Shown here in pieces: positions 16,816-40,773 of a DNA stretch of 64,000 nucleotides; the first letter of the stretch is position 1, and every line of letters begins with the position of its first letter. The DNA is taken from assembly GCA_963576735.1 (NCBI GenBank), contig OY755175.1, positions 3,674,401-3,738,400 on the forward strand, read 5' to 3'. Below the pieces are notes generated by a model. That model was given only the letters and a program-made list of their open reading frames with translations, made no database searches and was not told the origin of the DNA. The DNA is from Bedellia somnulentella (Eukaryota; Arthropoda; Insecta; Lepidoptera; Bedelliidae). The position numbers and the translations under genes were made by a program.

Positions 16816-18129
16816 GAAGTGTAAAGAAATATTTATTTAATATAAATATAAACATTAAATTGACAATGTAATCCTTAAGTTTACAATACAGTTTACAAAT
16901 TTGATAGTAACCATATCTAGTGTGTAAGCAATCGATATAGTGCACGCTGTAGGTAATTCTAATCTTATCTGAATTGCACGAACAAAAACCGCTACTTGAT
17001 GTTATCACCAAATTCAAGAGCTCATAATACTATAATTCTTTTTCTTCGTATTTTTGGGTAGAAGGTTGTTCTCTGCCTGGCAGTGTTCTTACAAACTAAA
17101 CTAATTTTCTCATGGGATCATTTTGCCTTCTTGAAAGAATGCTCAAAAATCGTACTATTTAATGTATTAAACCACAAAATTCCCATCTATAACGGAGGAA
17201 AATAATTAATAACTACGGTAAAGCGTCTTCGTTCAATAATGTATAACTTCAACAAGTTATACTTTATATTGGTAAAACTTGGGTTAGTCCTTTATCAGGC
17301 CGCTTTAGAACAAGCATTATACAATATTTTTGGATAATGTTTAGCACATTTATTATTTTATTTAATATAGATTTATTAATATTAGTAAAATCAATACAAA
17401 GCAAAGTTCTCTATGCCTATCAAGAAGTTCTACTATAGCATTATATGATTTATAACTATTATTTGTATTTATTACGAGGAAACTGCATAGTTAGAAACAT
17501 TAGAATAAGAGATTTATCCACCCAGAGTCTGTGATGAATATAGACTCCAACAATCTTCTAAAAAACTACAAAGACTTTGTGAAGATAAAGTCTGCTCCAA
17601 TTGATATTGCGAAATACTTAAGTAGTGGTGAACTATACACAATAATTGTAGAATTATAATTAGGTGTCTATAATAACTTTTTAACGTTCACTACCCGTAA
17701 TACATCTTAAAGGATTGTTTTTTTTTTTCATGGGACCTTTGTCGTAATCCTATCAACGCTAGATAGGCATAGAGAATATAATAAACAATTACTTTGAATG
17801 GCGGTTTTGCCTTTAGTGTTTCTTAATAAGTTATTTTTAAACAAATTATGCAAAACTACACATATAAAAATGGATTTCTGAATTGAGAAAGATAATGAAT
17901 ACAATATATAAAACAATAAATCATTTATTTAGGAACATCTCTGTTTTCTTTATACATTCTTCTTAATAAAAGTCATAGTCAAATTGATCAATTTTTATTT
18001 AAATCAGTGAGATGAATGCGATTCACACCATCATTCTCAGCACCAATGCTTCTCCCGATGCTACCTCTAAGTTGGTTGCTTCTAGAGTTTCTCTGAAAAG
18101 AAATCCTTTTATTGCTTTTATGTAGTTTT
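16816..18129. other. non-coding, unassigned
   Basis: About 1.3 kb of AT-rich sequence with no supported gene, RNA or repeat. Confidence 0.4.
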
Positions 18130-18364
18130 AATGCTGTATTGTGTCGGCTTAGAATAGTACTACCCCATTTGTTCTCGTGGGTGCTCCTTAGAGGTGGTTA
18201 AAGTGATTTTTAGACGATGCGGTCGGAAACTCATCACAACAACCTTTATTTTACAATCTTTTATCCCACTTTACTTCCAAAAGTGGCGGAGCAATTGCGT
18301 ATTCTAAAGCTCTGCGGTTATCCCATTTAGGAATTTATAGCCGTGAGTATATATATATGTATGT
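18130..18364 (+). mobile_element. short RTE-derived element, diverged
   Basis: The head is GTGTCGGCTTAGAATAG and the core GATGCGGTCGGAAACTCATC, with an ATAGCCGTGAGTATAT tail. Many substitutions indicate an old copy. Confidence 0.75.
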
Positions 18365-19244
18365 TTTAAATACTTTATACACTTTTATATATTTATATAC
18401 TTTATATACATGCCTTTTATATAAATAGCTATACATATATTTGTAGAAAATAAATTAACCATTAACTTTAACTAAATCAAAAATAATAATTTAAAAAAGC
18501 AACAAGACAAAATTAGGCAAATAAACCGCCCCAAGTCATACCCGGCGCAAAGGTTCCCATCACACTGGCAGCATTTCCACGCTGCACAGCGAGCGAAATC
18601 CTCTGGACCAGAAATGCCCCCGAGCGGTAGTCCAATCCCCGATCCCTCAAGCGACGACCAATTTCCCTAAAAAAGTGTCTACCATGCGATCCCCACACCC
18701 CCATTGTCTCGACAGCTAATGGTACAAACAAGTAACTCCCCATCAGCTGCGCGTATTTCAATGATTTTTGCCGCGCTGCCATCTCCGCCGCGCTGCCATC
18801 TCCGCCGCGGCCCCTGGAGTTAAACTTGTGGAGCTAATGTGGGATGCCGCCAATGTACATACACACGTAGCATCCCATAAAAGGCAACGACCTCTCTCCC
18901 ACGGCATTAAAGTGAGACCGTCCGGACGTTCCCGTCGCTGCGACACAAACCTGGTGGTTCCAAAACGGATGGAATGTCAGCAGACACGAGAACCCTCCGG
19001 ACGATGTCATTGATTGAGTGATGGCGAGAGAGTCTCCCTGCGCTTTTGACACAATGTAGCCCATGACGCTCCAGCGAATCGACCGATGAATCACAAATAC
19101 AGCGGTGTGGCTCACATATGTTGCAAACAAGACGAAGCGCCACGGCTACACGCAGGGAGTTGTTGTCCAGAAATGTACCTAAATGCGGAGATGGCAACGC
19201 ATGCAACCAAGCACCCGACTCCGGCTGAGAGACTGCTCTCAGAC

Positions 19245-20117
19245 TAGTGTTGCCGGATAATCGATTATAGATTAATCAATTATGCTCACCCAAAATAATC
19301 TAATAATCGATAGTATTATCGATACTATCGATTATTAGATTATAATCGAAGAACGATATAATCGATTATGATCGATTAATCGATTATAATTGAAATGTAA
19401 TCGATAATAATCGATATAATCGACTAATCGATTATAATCTAATAATCGATTAATCGATTATATCGTCATTAGATTATAATCGATTAGTCGATTAATCGAT
19501 TATAATTGTAAATTTTACACATTGTGATAAAAATAGAATAAATAAAAATATAAATGATTTTATCGTAAATTGATCGATACATATATATACTCACAGCTAT
19601 AATTTCTTAGAAGGGGTAGCCAGAGCCAAGGAATTATAAATTCCATAGCCACTTTTGGTGGTCGAGTGGGGAAAAGATGGTAAAATAAAGGTTTTTACAT
19701 AATAATCGATAGTAAAGATTATATTTATATATTATATAATATTTTATATAAAGTTTATGTATTGTATTTTATTTATATTGTATTTTTATCACAGTGTGAA
19801 AAATTGACAATTATAATCGATTAATCGACTAATCGGTTATAATCTAATGACGATATAATCGATTAATCGATTATTAGATTATAATCGATTAGTCGATTAA
19901 TCGATAATATCGATTATTATCGATTACATTACAATTATAATCGATTAATCGATCATAATCGATCATATCGTTCTTCGATTATAATCTAATAATCGATAGT
20001 ATCGATATAATCGATAGTATCGATAGTATCGATAATACTATCGATTATTAGATTATTTGGGCCTCATTTGCATAATCGATTAATAATCGATACACAATCG
20101 ATTATCCGGCAACACTA
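19245..20117. mobile_element. hAT-type palindromic MITE made of ATCGAT-rich arms
   Basis: The tips TAGTGTTGCCGG and CCGGCAACACTA are flanked by an exact 8-bp duplication TCTCAGAC (19237-19244 and 20118-20125). Both features are diagnostic of the hAT superfamily. The two ~300 bp arms are mutual inverted repeats and each is itself built of many ATCGATTA-type palindromes. The centre holds a truncated short element (19578-19697). There is no transposase, so it is non-autonomous. Confidence 0.85.
19578..19697 (-). mobile_element. truncated short RTE-derived element inside the hAT MITE
   Basis: A minus-strand tail-side half of the 250 bp family: TACTCACAGCTATAATT, then GGGGTAGCCAGAGCCAAGGA and GAGTGGGGAAAAGATGG. 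It lies between the two palindromic arms, so it inserted after the palindrome existed or was captured in it. Confidence 0.75.
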
Positions 20118-20391
20118 TCTCAGACTAGCAAGCTCCGCTCCCGAGCTCTGCGCCATCAACCCACCGAGGGAGGACTTGCACAGTTCCTCATCCCAGGAGC
20201 GCTGTACGCTGGGCTTCTCTGGACAATCTCCTGCCGGGCAACGGGCTCGCCACAGCTGAAAAGCCTCATCGGCGAATGGGATGCTAAAACTGTCACCATC
20301 CAAACTTAGAATACGAGTGACTTAATAATTCATAATTAATTAATATTAATGTTTTAATAATTCTAGTATGAGAACTTTTTTACGTTGAATA

Positions 20392-21846
20392 CGAGGGCGG
20401 GTCAATAAGTCCGAGACTTTTTGAATTTCTGACCTCTTTACTGAAACAGCAACAGGCATATCTCAGTTGACTCCTGTCTAAATTATAACTTGCTGCGTCA
20501 GTTAGTTCGTGTTTGACAGCTATTTTTATCAGACTACACACAAATTTGAGGAGAAAATGGAAAAAAGTGAATTTCGTGTGCTTATTAAGCATCATTTCTT
20601 GCGAAAAAAAACCATTACTGAGACCAAGGCTAAGCTTGATAAAAACTTTGGGGTGAGTCCCAACACCATCGATTTCAATGGTAAAAAAGTGGTTTACTGA
20701 ATTTCGTTGTGGCCGTACAAGCACTGAAGATGCCGAACGTCCTGGATGCTTGTCCACGCGGACAATAAAAATGCATTTTTTTTATATTTACACACATTTA
20801 TTTATATTAAATAGTCGCGATACAGTTTACGACCTATTATGAGAGAGAACTACGTGCGCCAGCGCTTAGTGTTGACAACTGTTGACAACTGAATTCACTG
20901 ATCCGCGGTGCACCCCCGCGGCTGTTGGCGTGTATTCCCCGCTCTCGTCTGGTGACGAAGCGGCCGTTATATGGTGTTGGCCGACCGAAGATTGAAAGTG
21001 CGTAAGATTGTGGAAGCCGTAGGGATCTCGCATGGCTCCTCAGTGGTTTCAATTTTGAATGATCACTTGGGCATGAGAAAGCTTTCCGCAAGATGGGTGC
21101 CGCGTTTGCTCACAGTCAACCACAAACGCAATCGTGTAACAACTTCACAGGAAGGTTTGGCGTTGTTTAATCGCAATGTGGTGGAGTTTTTGCGCCGTTT
21201 TGTAATCGTGGACGAAACATGGATCTATCACAATACACCAGAGACCAAACAACAGTCAAAACAGTGGGTTTCTAATGGTGAATTGGCGCCAAAGAAGGCC
21301 AAGGTGGGTTTGTCAGCCAATAAAGTTATGGCGACTGTTTTTTGGGATGCACGCGGGATAATCCACATTGACTACCTACAAAAGGGAAGAACAATCAGTG
21401 GGAAATATTATGCCAACTTATTGGACCGATTCAATGACGATTTCAAAAGAAACCGACCTCATTTGGCCAAGAAAAAAATTCTTTTCCACCAAGGCAATGC
21501 AATGGTGCACACATGTGCAGTTGCCATGGCACAAATCCATGAATTGGGCTATGAATTGCTCCCTCATCCGCCCTATTCTCCAGATTTGGCTCCGAGCGAC
21601 TACAACTTGTTCCCAAACTTGAAGAAATGGCTAGGTGGAAAAAGATTTGACTCCAATGATGAAGTCATCTCGCAAACAAAGGCCTATTTTGAGGACCTCG
21701 ACAAATCATTTTTTTTCAAGGGATAAAAAAAATTGGAGAAGCGTTGGACAAAGCTCAAGGGAGACTACGTTGAAAATAAAAATAATTTTTTTATTAAAAA
21801 TTCTGTGTTTTATTCCAAATGTCACGGACTTAATGACCCGCCCTCG
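20392..21846 (+). mobile_element. mariner transposon, inactive
   Basis: The element is flanked by TA (20390-20391 and 21847-21848) and has ~26 bp terminal inverted repeats beginning CGAGGGCGGGTCA. The transposase is in pieces: the N-terminal part (MEKSEFRVLIKHHFL, 20557-20700) frameshifts before KKWFTEF, an unrelated ~200 bp segment (about 20760-20968) replaces some coding sequence, and the catalytic part is open at 20971-21726. In the D,D34D triad the first Asp (VDETW) and third (PSDYN) are present. The second is Gly (HQGNA, codon 21493-21495). A 1-nt loss then creates a stop at KG*. Confidence 0.9.
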
Positions 21847-21848
21847 TA

Positions 21849-22699
21849 TCTTGCATTTCTTTCAGTTCGCTTGTCCTTTTATTTCATCTCCGTAGTACGG
21901 AGCGAGGCCGGGTTGCTAATTATACGTTGTAACTCTTTCATCTAACCAATTAGCTAATTGACACTAGCATACTTATAACCACGCTCTGACTTCTCGGTGG
22001 AGTAGGTATAAACCATTTATCGCCACAGTATACAATCATATACAACATAACTATTTTATCATGTCGTATGCAGGTAACCTTAGTACCATTTTTTTAAACT
22101 CATACACGTAGAAAAACGTTGTTTTTTATTAACTTCCCTATTGAGAAGTAGTTTGGGTAGTTTTCTCAATAAGGGGTTTATTCAACTTGGTATCTTAAAC
22201 TGAAACATTGTTTCAGTTACGCAAGAGCTTTTAAGTTACTATATAAGCTAAAATATATATAAAATCTATACAATTACAGTACAAAATAATATTTTTATCG
22301 AAGTGTATAATTTTGGCTAATGTTACTTTCGCCAAAAACGTGAGTTTATTTATTAAAAATGGCCGAATAATTTAAAATTATAAAGATGTTCTCTCAAACA
22401 TATTACACACAAACTTCATTTATTTATAAATGCTTGTTACCTGAAAATATTCAGAATCATCAGTGGCAAACCTCATTAAAAGCACGGAATGTTTAATATA
22501 ACTTAAACCATAGCAACAAGAAGTAATAAGCTAAGTTAGAATCAAGTTGACAAAGGCAAGAGAGAGGTATCTTATTCAAAGAGATGTCAAAGGTTACGAC
22601 AGCCTTACAAAGCAGTTATCATCTACACAGGCGTTTGAATGTAGATAAAATATTGATTTTTTAGAAATTTATCAGACAATCTTAACATATCCTAAATTT
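21849..22699. other. spacer between mariner and gene B
   Basis: AT-rich and non-coding as far as I can see. The missing last exon of gene B would be expected here or just upstream, but no convincing candidate was found. Confidence 0.35.
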
Positions 22700-22775
22700 A
22701 CATACATATTCAGTATACTCACACCACTTTGAAAAATTCTGGCAAACCTCTCGAGGTTTATTTACATTCATTAAA
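22700..22775 (-). mobile_element. RTE-like tail fragment next to gene B exon 8
   Basis: Minus-strand remnant of the RTE tail: ACATACATATT..ACTCACACC, then TCTGGCAAACCTCTCGAGG. It sits about 40 bp past the last recognised exon of gene B. Confidence 0.6.
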
Positions 22776-22816
22776 TGTTCTAATAACAATATTTTACTCG
22801 TTCACTAGTAATTTAC

Positions 22817-35351
<12,535 letters not shown>

Positions 35352-36275
35352 CTAGTGGATCGGCCCAGCTTCGCACGGGTGGTAGCGTAGTTTTAAAAAT
35401 ATCTGAGGTGTCTTCAACCACTGCTCAACCTTTGTAAAATTTAGAGCAATGATAGCACTCCTGAATAGTGTAGCTTTGTGATTGTGAAAACGCTTTTATG
35501 AACGGTTCAGTATCTCCGAAAATATGCCTTTGCAAACAAACAATCAGAGTTGCAAACTTTGCATACATTATATACATATACTCACGGTTATCTTTTGCCC
35601 GCGCAACCATTACACAAAAATAATCATTATGGCATGACTCAGTATTCACGTGCGACGGCGCGATGGCTTATTTCATGTATAAGATTGGTGTTTCTGTACT
35701 TATTTCTTTGTTTTTTTTTAATTGAATAGGTAGTAATGTAAATGTTTTTAAATTAGGGATGTGTGAGAGTATTACAAACGTAAGAGTAAACAAATATAAT
35801 CAGAATGCTCTGAACTGCTAAGCTATCAGTAGTTACATGTGTTATTGTGACTTAACCATAAGGGATAGTCATATGCTGTTGTCAGATATTTTTAGACAAT
35901 TTTATGCAGAGTATTTCCATCATACATGATTTCTATGTAACTATAACCATTAAGGCTGCACACGCGACGGAAGCTTAAAAATTGGAACAACTTCTCCCGT
36001 TTTCCCAAAATTACCCAAATTTCCCTTTCAGTATTTTGCTAAAAAGTATACTATAACCTGCCTAGAAGTATTAAAAATAATCCTACCAAGTTTCATTAAA
36101 ATCCTTCAAGTAGTTTTTGTTTCCATAAGGAACATACAAACAGACAGACAGACAAAAATTTTACTGATTGCGTTTTTGGCATAAGTATCGATCACTAATC
36201 ACCCCCTAATAGTTGTTTAGAAAATATACTTTATGTACAGAATTGACCTCTCTACAGATTTATTATAAGTTTAGA
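35352..36275 (-). mobile_element. non-autonomous Helitron
   Basis: Same family as 29183-30135: A|TCTAAACTTATAATAAATC at the 5' end (36275) and a CACGAAGCTGGGCC-like hairpin with CTAG at the 3' end (35352). The interior matches over most of its length with small gaps. Confidence 0.83.
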
Positions 36276-36789
36276 TAGATTGCTGTCTTATTGTGTTTGT
36301 AGGCCTCCGTTTTAATCACTCGGTGTTTTATATTCAAGAACCATCAAAAGTGGTATCAGTGAGTTGTGAATGTATCAATATTAATATTGCTACTTCAGTT
36401 GTATAAAAAAAGGTAACAAAGACACAATAGAATATAGCTTTTCTCGGTATTGTTTTCATGGCGCTTGTTGTTGATGTTTTTTCTGATAATTCCATTTCAA
36501 AGCTCGAACTTAAGCCGTATATTTCCAAAGTAGTGTACTCACGAGATAGGGTGTAGGTCATTTCCTCGAGAAATTTTAGCAATAATATCGTACTATTGTG
36601 ATACTATGAGTATTATTGTGTTCGGCATAGTAAAATGTTTTCCCAAAATTAAGTTATTGGATTGAATCAGGCGTTACTTTGCGGAAATCCATAGCAATAC
36701 TATTATTAATAATTTTCTTCGCTTAATTCCGCTAAATACCTGCAGTCTTCATGCAACATACACTGTGCACCGCCCGCCCTCCCACTTAC
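36276..36789. other. unassigned spacer
   Basis: A minus-strand open frame at 36334-36582 has no recognisable features. Nothing else is supported. Confidence 0.35.
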
Positions 36790-36888
36790 AAGAATTCGAA
36801 AAGCAGACAATGCACCACACACACACCCGCAAGCGAAAACCACAGGCAACCACAAATATGCGACGCGTTTCGACTCAACACGAGTCAT
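36790..36888 (-). CDS. candidate first coding exon, unknown protein
   Basis: The local sequence is clearly richer in GC and CpG than its surroundings. On the minus strand an ATG in good context (CGACAATGAC, 36888) opens a frame with a hydrophobic stretch (LWLPVVFACGCVCGALSA), possibly a signal peptide or membrane anchor. After 33 codons it reaches a textbook donor, CTT|GTAAGT (exon end 36790). No partner exon was found downstream. It could equally be the 5' part of a non-coding transcript. Confidence 0.3.
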
Positions 36889-37080
36889 TGTCGAGCAGTA
36901 AACAGTTCCAGAGTCGGTACTCGGTGGTCAGCTGCCAAATTTATTAATATTAGTATTTCCAAAATTAAGTGTAAATCTTATTTAATAAAAGTCGTTTACC
37001 AGCAATTGCAAAGTACTAATTGTCGCGAAAAGAAATGGCGTCACAACGATGCCATATTTTTATGTTTTAAACTCAGAATA

Positions 37081-37252
37081 GATAGGCGATAGGCCTGCCC
37101 CCTATCACGTGAGTACACTGTCTAAGCAAAACGTGGGTACCTTCTCTGGAAACTAGATGGCGCTTGCCATGTGAGTTCAGAAGTATTGGTACCTCTGCCA
37201 ACCCCTTCGGGGATAAACGGCGTGAACGTTTATGTTTATATGTATGTTTATG
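37081..37252 (+). mobile_element. 5'-truncated tRNA-SINE with target duplication
   Basis: Tail half of the tRNA-SINE family flanked by an exact 13-bp duplication TAAACTCAGAATA (37068-37080 and 37253-37265). It carries the CTCTGGAAACTAGATGGCGC variant also present in the 45128 copy. Confidence 0.9.
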
Positions 37253-37265
37253 TAAACTCAGAATA

Positions 37266-39264
37266 AAATATTGTATGACAAACTGTACTGACATAATTCT
37301 AACAAATAAAGCAGGAAAGTGTTTATGCAGTTCTCAGTTCGTTACACAATTGCCTCCTGCTTCCGTTCCCCAAGATAACGAGCAGGCTCTATCAAAGGTT
37401 TCCGATCCGATGAAGATTTCAGGAGATATTACGTAGTTTTGTATCGACAAAATATACGGTTTTATTCGCATTTGAAGATGTATTTATTTTTATATAATTA
37501 ACATTGTTTGAATTTGTTTTATCACAAGAATATAATTCCGTATAAAATAAAAATTCTTATAGTAGTATTTTCAATTTCTTTTGGATGTAATGTGATCCTG
37601 TAATGAAACTTTTTGTGCTTAAGTGAAATATCACAAAGAAAAGCAATATTTCTATAAACCTAGTCCTTTATTCTTTTCCTTTTTACCGAATGAAAAAAAT
37701 AGTTGAAAACTAATATTGTACAATAAACTTAGTTGGCCAGATATGAAATATAGTTCAAAACTTGTTCCAGCAAATGTTCTAGTCTGTTCAAACATCATAA
37801 CATGCGAAACTTTAAGTTTCTTGGCTTTTTAGGGGTTTTAAGGCAACCTGTCTATTTTATAACCTTCTTGAAACGAACCTTTTTTAATGCCAAAAATATT
37901 CTTTTGCCTAACATCACTTGGTTCCGAGCAGTCAACAAACAACGATGTTAGGGTATATTTTATTTCATATCATGTGATATGATGTTGGTCTTACCTTATT
38001 TCCTGAAAAATAATAATTTTAAAGACAAATATCTAAATACATATATTTCATTACTTCCATTTGAAATTGCAAGACATTCTGGCTTGACCGACAATAAGGA
38101 AAAATACGCATTTTAATTAAAACTTTCATGAGTTCCGCATCTCTCCGTAAAGTTAAAAATACTACGTTCTATCTATAATTCCTTAAAACGTGTATATTTC
38201 TTTGCAAATATTTTACTAAGTGGAATTTTCCTTATCTCATTCGAAGCACAATTTGGTGAGATGAGGAGTGACTTCAGGAAATTGCTGAGATGGAAGCTGT
38301 CTTGGTTCGTTCTAACTCGATTGTTGGTGTTTCCACACCGGGTGCGTTCGCTATATGATTATTGGAGGATCCTTTGTTGTCACCGGTATTCCTATCGAAA
38401 CCTTTTGTATAACCTTTTTAATGGAACATTGAGTTTGATTATTTTTTTGCATATAGACATTTAGATTTCGGCTTTGTTCTCAATCACTCAATCGTGTTTA
38501 AATGTGTATTGATTCTGTACTGAAAAACATGCTCAAGCCGTTATTTTTGATTGATTGAAAAAGACTTAACTTGTACGTACGATATTTATTAAAATTAACT
38601 AGTTACTAAAGCCACCAATTGGTTTAAAAACAAAAACCATCATTTAATTCTGTTCTGAATTAGGTCGGTTTAATTTCCTTCTTCAAACACTTTCTGGCAT
38701 AATTCCTTCCACTATTTATAATATAAAATATATTAGAACCCAAATTATCAAAATTGCAGTATTTTATACTATAGATGTAGAATATTATTATTATACCATT
38801 TGTTAAAAGCTTGTCTAAAAATATCATAGAAAGTTATATTTCTTTTAAACCTGACTAAATAAAAATATTTTTCGTATAACATTTCCGAAAATATACTCAT
38901 TCATGTATTCCGAAGCAGATTAAAAGAAAATGTTTTTATTAACCACTCGTTCCAATCTGATGTGTGTACAATATTCTGTTTTGTTTTCATATCAGACTTG
39001 AACAAATAAATTTATATTTGCAATTTATAAAATAAATGTTTTATATTTGGATAAATACCGTTTCGAATTATTTCTAGCCAATATTCTTATTGCATACTGT
39101 AACCATTTTGTGGTATTTTAAATTAAATATGAATAAAAATCCGTTGTTTTAAAAGGTTGAGTAAAAATTTACACTGAATTATCATGTTTTATGACACCCT
39201 ATTAAGTAAGGTGGTTGGAATTTGTTGCTACGCTATTAAATTATGCAAATAATAATAAAATATT
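37266..39264. other. non-coding, unassigned
   Basis: About 2 kb of AT-rich sequence. A 67-codon plus-strand frame at 38261-38464 lacks features of a conserved protein. No repeat is recognised. Confidence 0.4.
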
Positions 39265-39345
39265 ACATTGACACTGACCGTGGTACAGCGGTTAGGATAC
39301 TAGATTCTGCATACGAACGCCATAGTTTTAATGCCCATTAAACAT
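39265..39345 (+). repeat. possible eroded tRNA-like sequence
   Basis: GTGGTACAGCGGTTAGGATAC resembles a tRNA A-box region and a weak B-box-like stretch follows ~35 bases later. No complete cloverleaf forms. Confidence 0.25.
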
Positions 39346-40583
39346 CAAATAGATGTTTATACTATAAAATAAAATACAATTTTAATCTGAAGCGATGCTT
39401 TATATTTCCCTTTTTTGACTTTAATCTTTATTGTAAAAGGAATGTCTTAATCACACTCCATGTTTGAAGTATTATATACAATATATTGTATACTTGTTAG
39501 ATTATGATAAACTTATTTAGCAGGTACTAGTGATTTGAATAACTAATTTTATTTACCTACAAGTGAATATTAGCTTTAATTATTTTTCTTCAAAGTTTGT
39601 GTTAGTAGTAGCTTATAACCTCTCCAAGAACACTAAACGTGAGCTTAAAGCTACTTGGAAGCTTAATCTTTACAAAGTATGTATATTCAAATATATTTCC
39701 GTTGGTCTAAATACATAATCTAAACAAATTTATCACTTTCCAAAACAATATTATTCATCTTATTTTTCTAATATATTTCTTATTATATCTAAATATGACT
39801 CATAATACACATTTAGGTACAAAATGTAGGTAGATACTTCTGTAGTCATCGGTTCTCAAGGTATATTAAAGGTTAGCAAGGCGTAGATTCGTATAGCTTT
39901 ATTCATCATTTTTATCTTTATTTATTTCTCTTTTCTTCAGTCAACACAACCTGCCTAGGTAGACGGCCACACACTAGGTTACTCCATGGTAGCTCATACC
40001 GCACGCGGCCTAAGGGGGCCTATCGAACAAAAAGAGCTAGCTTGTGGCTGACTACATACATACCTACTAAATTTACGTTAACAAAATGATATCGTAGGTA
40101 TCATCAAACAACAAAAAGACAAAGATACGACCAATGAAAGATTGTATATGATACTTACGATTTTCGGCATAATGTGTATAATCAGAACAATTTAATTAAA
40201 ATTGGAATAGATATTAGTCAGTCATGAATTATCCATTGAATTCGAACAAACGTATTCAAAGTTCCTGCTTGCGCTAATCTGATAGTAGTTTGGAAGTCCG
40301 CGCACTACAATGAGGTGATGCACTACAGCGAATAAAAAAGTGGCAAAACAATATTTTCGCGAAATTTCAACGACTGAAGAAAAAAGTACGATCATCAAGA
40401 AGTACGTAGGACGTGATCGAAACCTCCTTTAAAAAAGTCTCCTTTGCGAAACGATCGAAAAATGTTAAAGATGAAACGGAACGTTTATGTCATCGCGTGT
40501 CAGTTAATATGGCAACTGTAGTTTGTTTGTCTGCATTCAGCATCATTAGAATTTAGCAAAATACTCGACAATCTAAATTTTGC
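39346..40583. other. non-coding, unassigned
   Basis: AT-rich, with a more GC-balanced patch at 39945-40055 that has no open frame of note. No feature is assigned. Confidence 0.4.
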
Positions 40584-40595
40584 GGATATAATGTT

Positions 40596-40761
40596 ACATA
40601 CATACATATACTCACGCCATTAGTTCCCATTGGGGTAGGCAGAGCCTATCGATCGATCGTACGATCCTGACAAACCTCTCTAGCTTCTTTTACATCCATC
40701 AATCATCATCATCATCAGTCCGAAGTATGCAGAATAAAAGAGCATGTATGAAAAGATTGAT
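40596..40761 (-). mobile_element. twin-primed RTE-like 3' fragment
   Basis: Flanked by an exact 12-bp duplication GGATATAATGTT (40584-40595 and 40762-40773). The left ~105 bp is the RTE tail in minus orientation. The right ~50 bp (40712-40761) is the immediately preceding element segment in plus orientation. A 5' inversion inside a single target duplication is the signature of twin priming. Confidence 0.85.
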
Positions 40762-40773
40762 GGATATAATGTT

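Larger units (their letters stand above)
18490..20305 (-). mobile_element. RLE-type non-LTR retrotransposon fragment, split by a hAT element
   Basis: Two blocks on the minus strand (20118-20303 and 18513-19244) encode the C-terminal part of a non-LTR polyprotein. Removing the inserted 19245-20117 segment and one 8-bp duplication restores one continuous frame across the join (...ELASLR / AVSQPESG...). The order is a Trp-Asp-Glu-rich linker, a CxC...H...C zinc-finger-like cluster (CICD...LERHGLHC), an [17 protein letters not shown] block, an RPDG...WD pair typical of a restriction-like endonuclease, and the end QRGNAASVMGTF. Further frameshifts (around 18760-18950) make it a pseudogene. The reverse transcriptase is missing. 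It is homologous to the copies at 43172-44920 and 57284-57500. Confidence 0.75.

Noticed and set aside
18768..19013. Plus-strand frames opposite the RLE fragment
   Set aside because: They are antisense shadows of the GC-rich minus-strand retroelement coding region.
22180..22480. Two possible terminal exons for gene B (acceptors near 22160 and 22445)
   Set aside because: One gives an immediate stop, the other a seven-residue end unlike gene A. Neither is supported.
36751..37092. 113-codon plus-strand frame over the CpG-rich island
   Set aside because: Composition is biased and unlike a folded protein; the minus-strand exon reading has better start and splice signals.
39265..39345. Functional tRNA gene
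   Set aside because: Only an A-box-like stretch is recognisable; stems do not pair.
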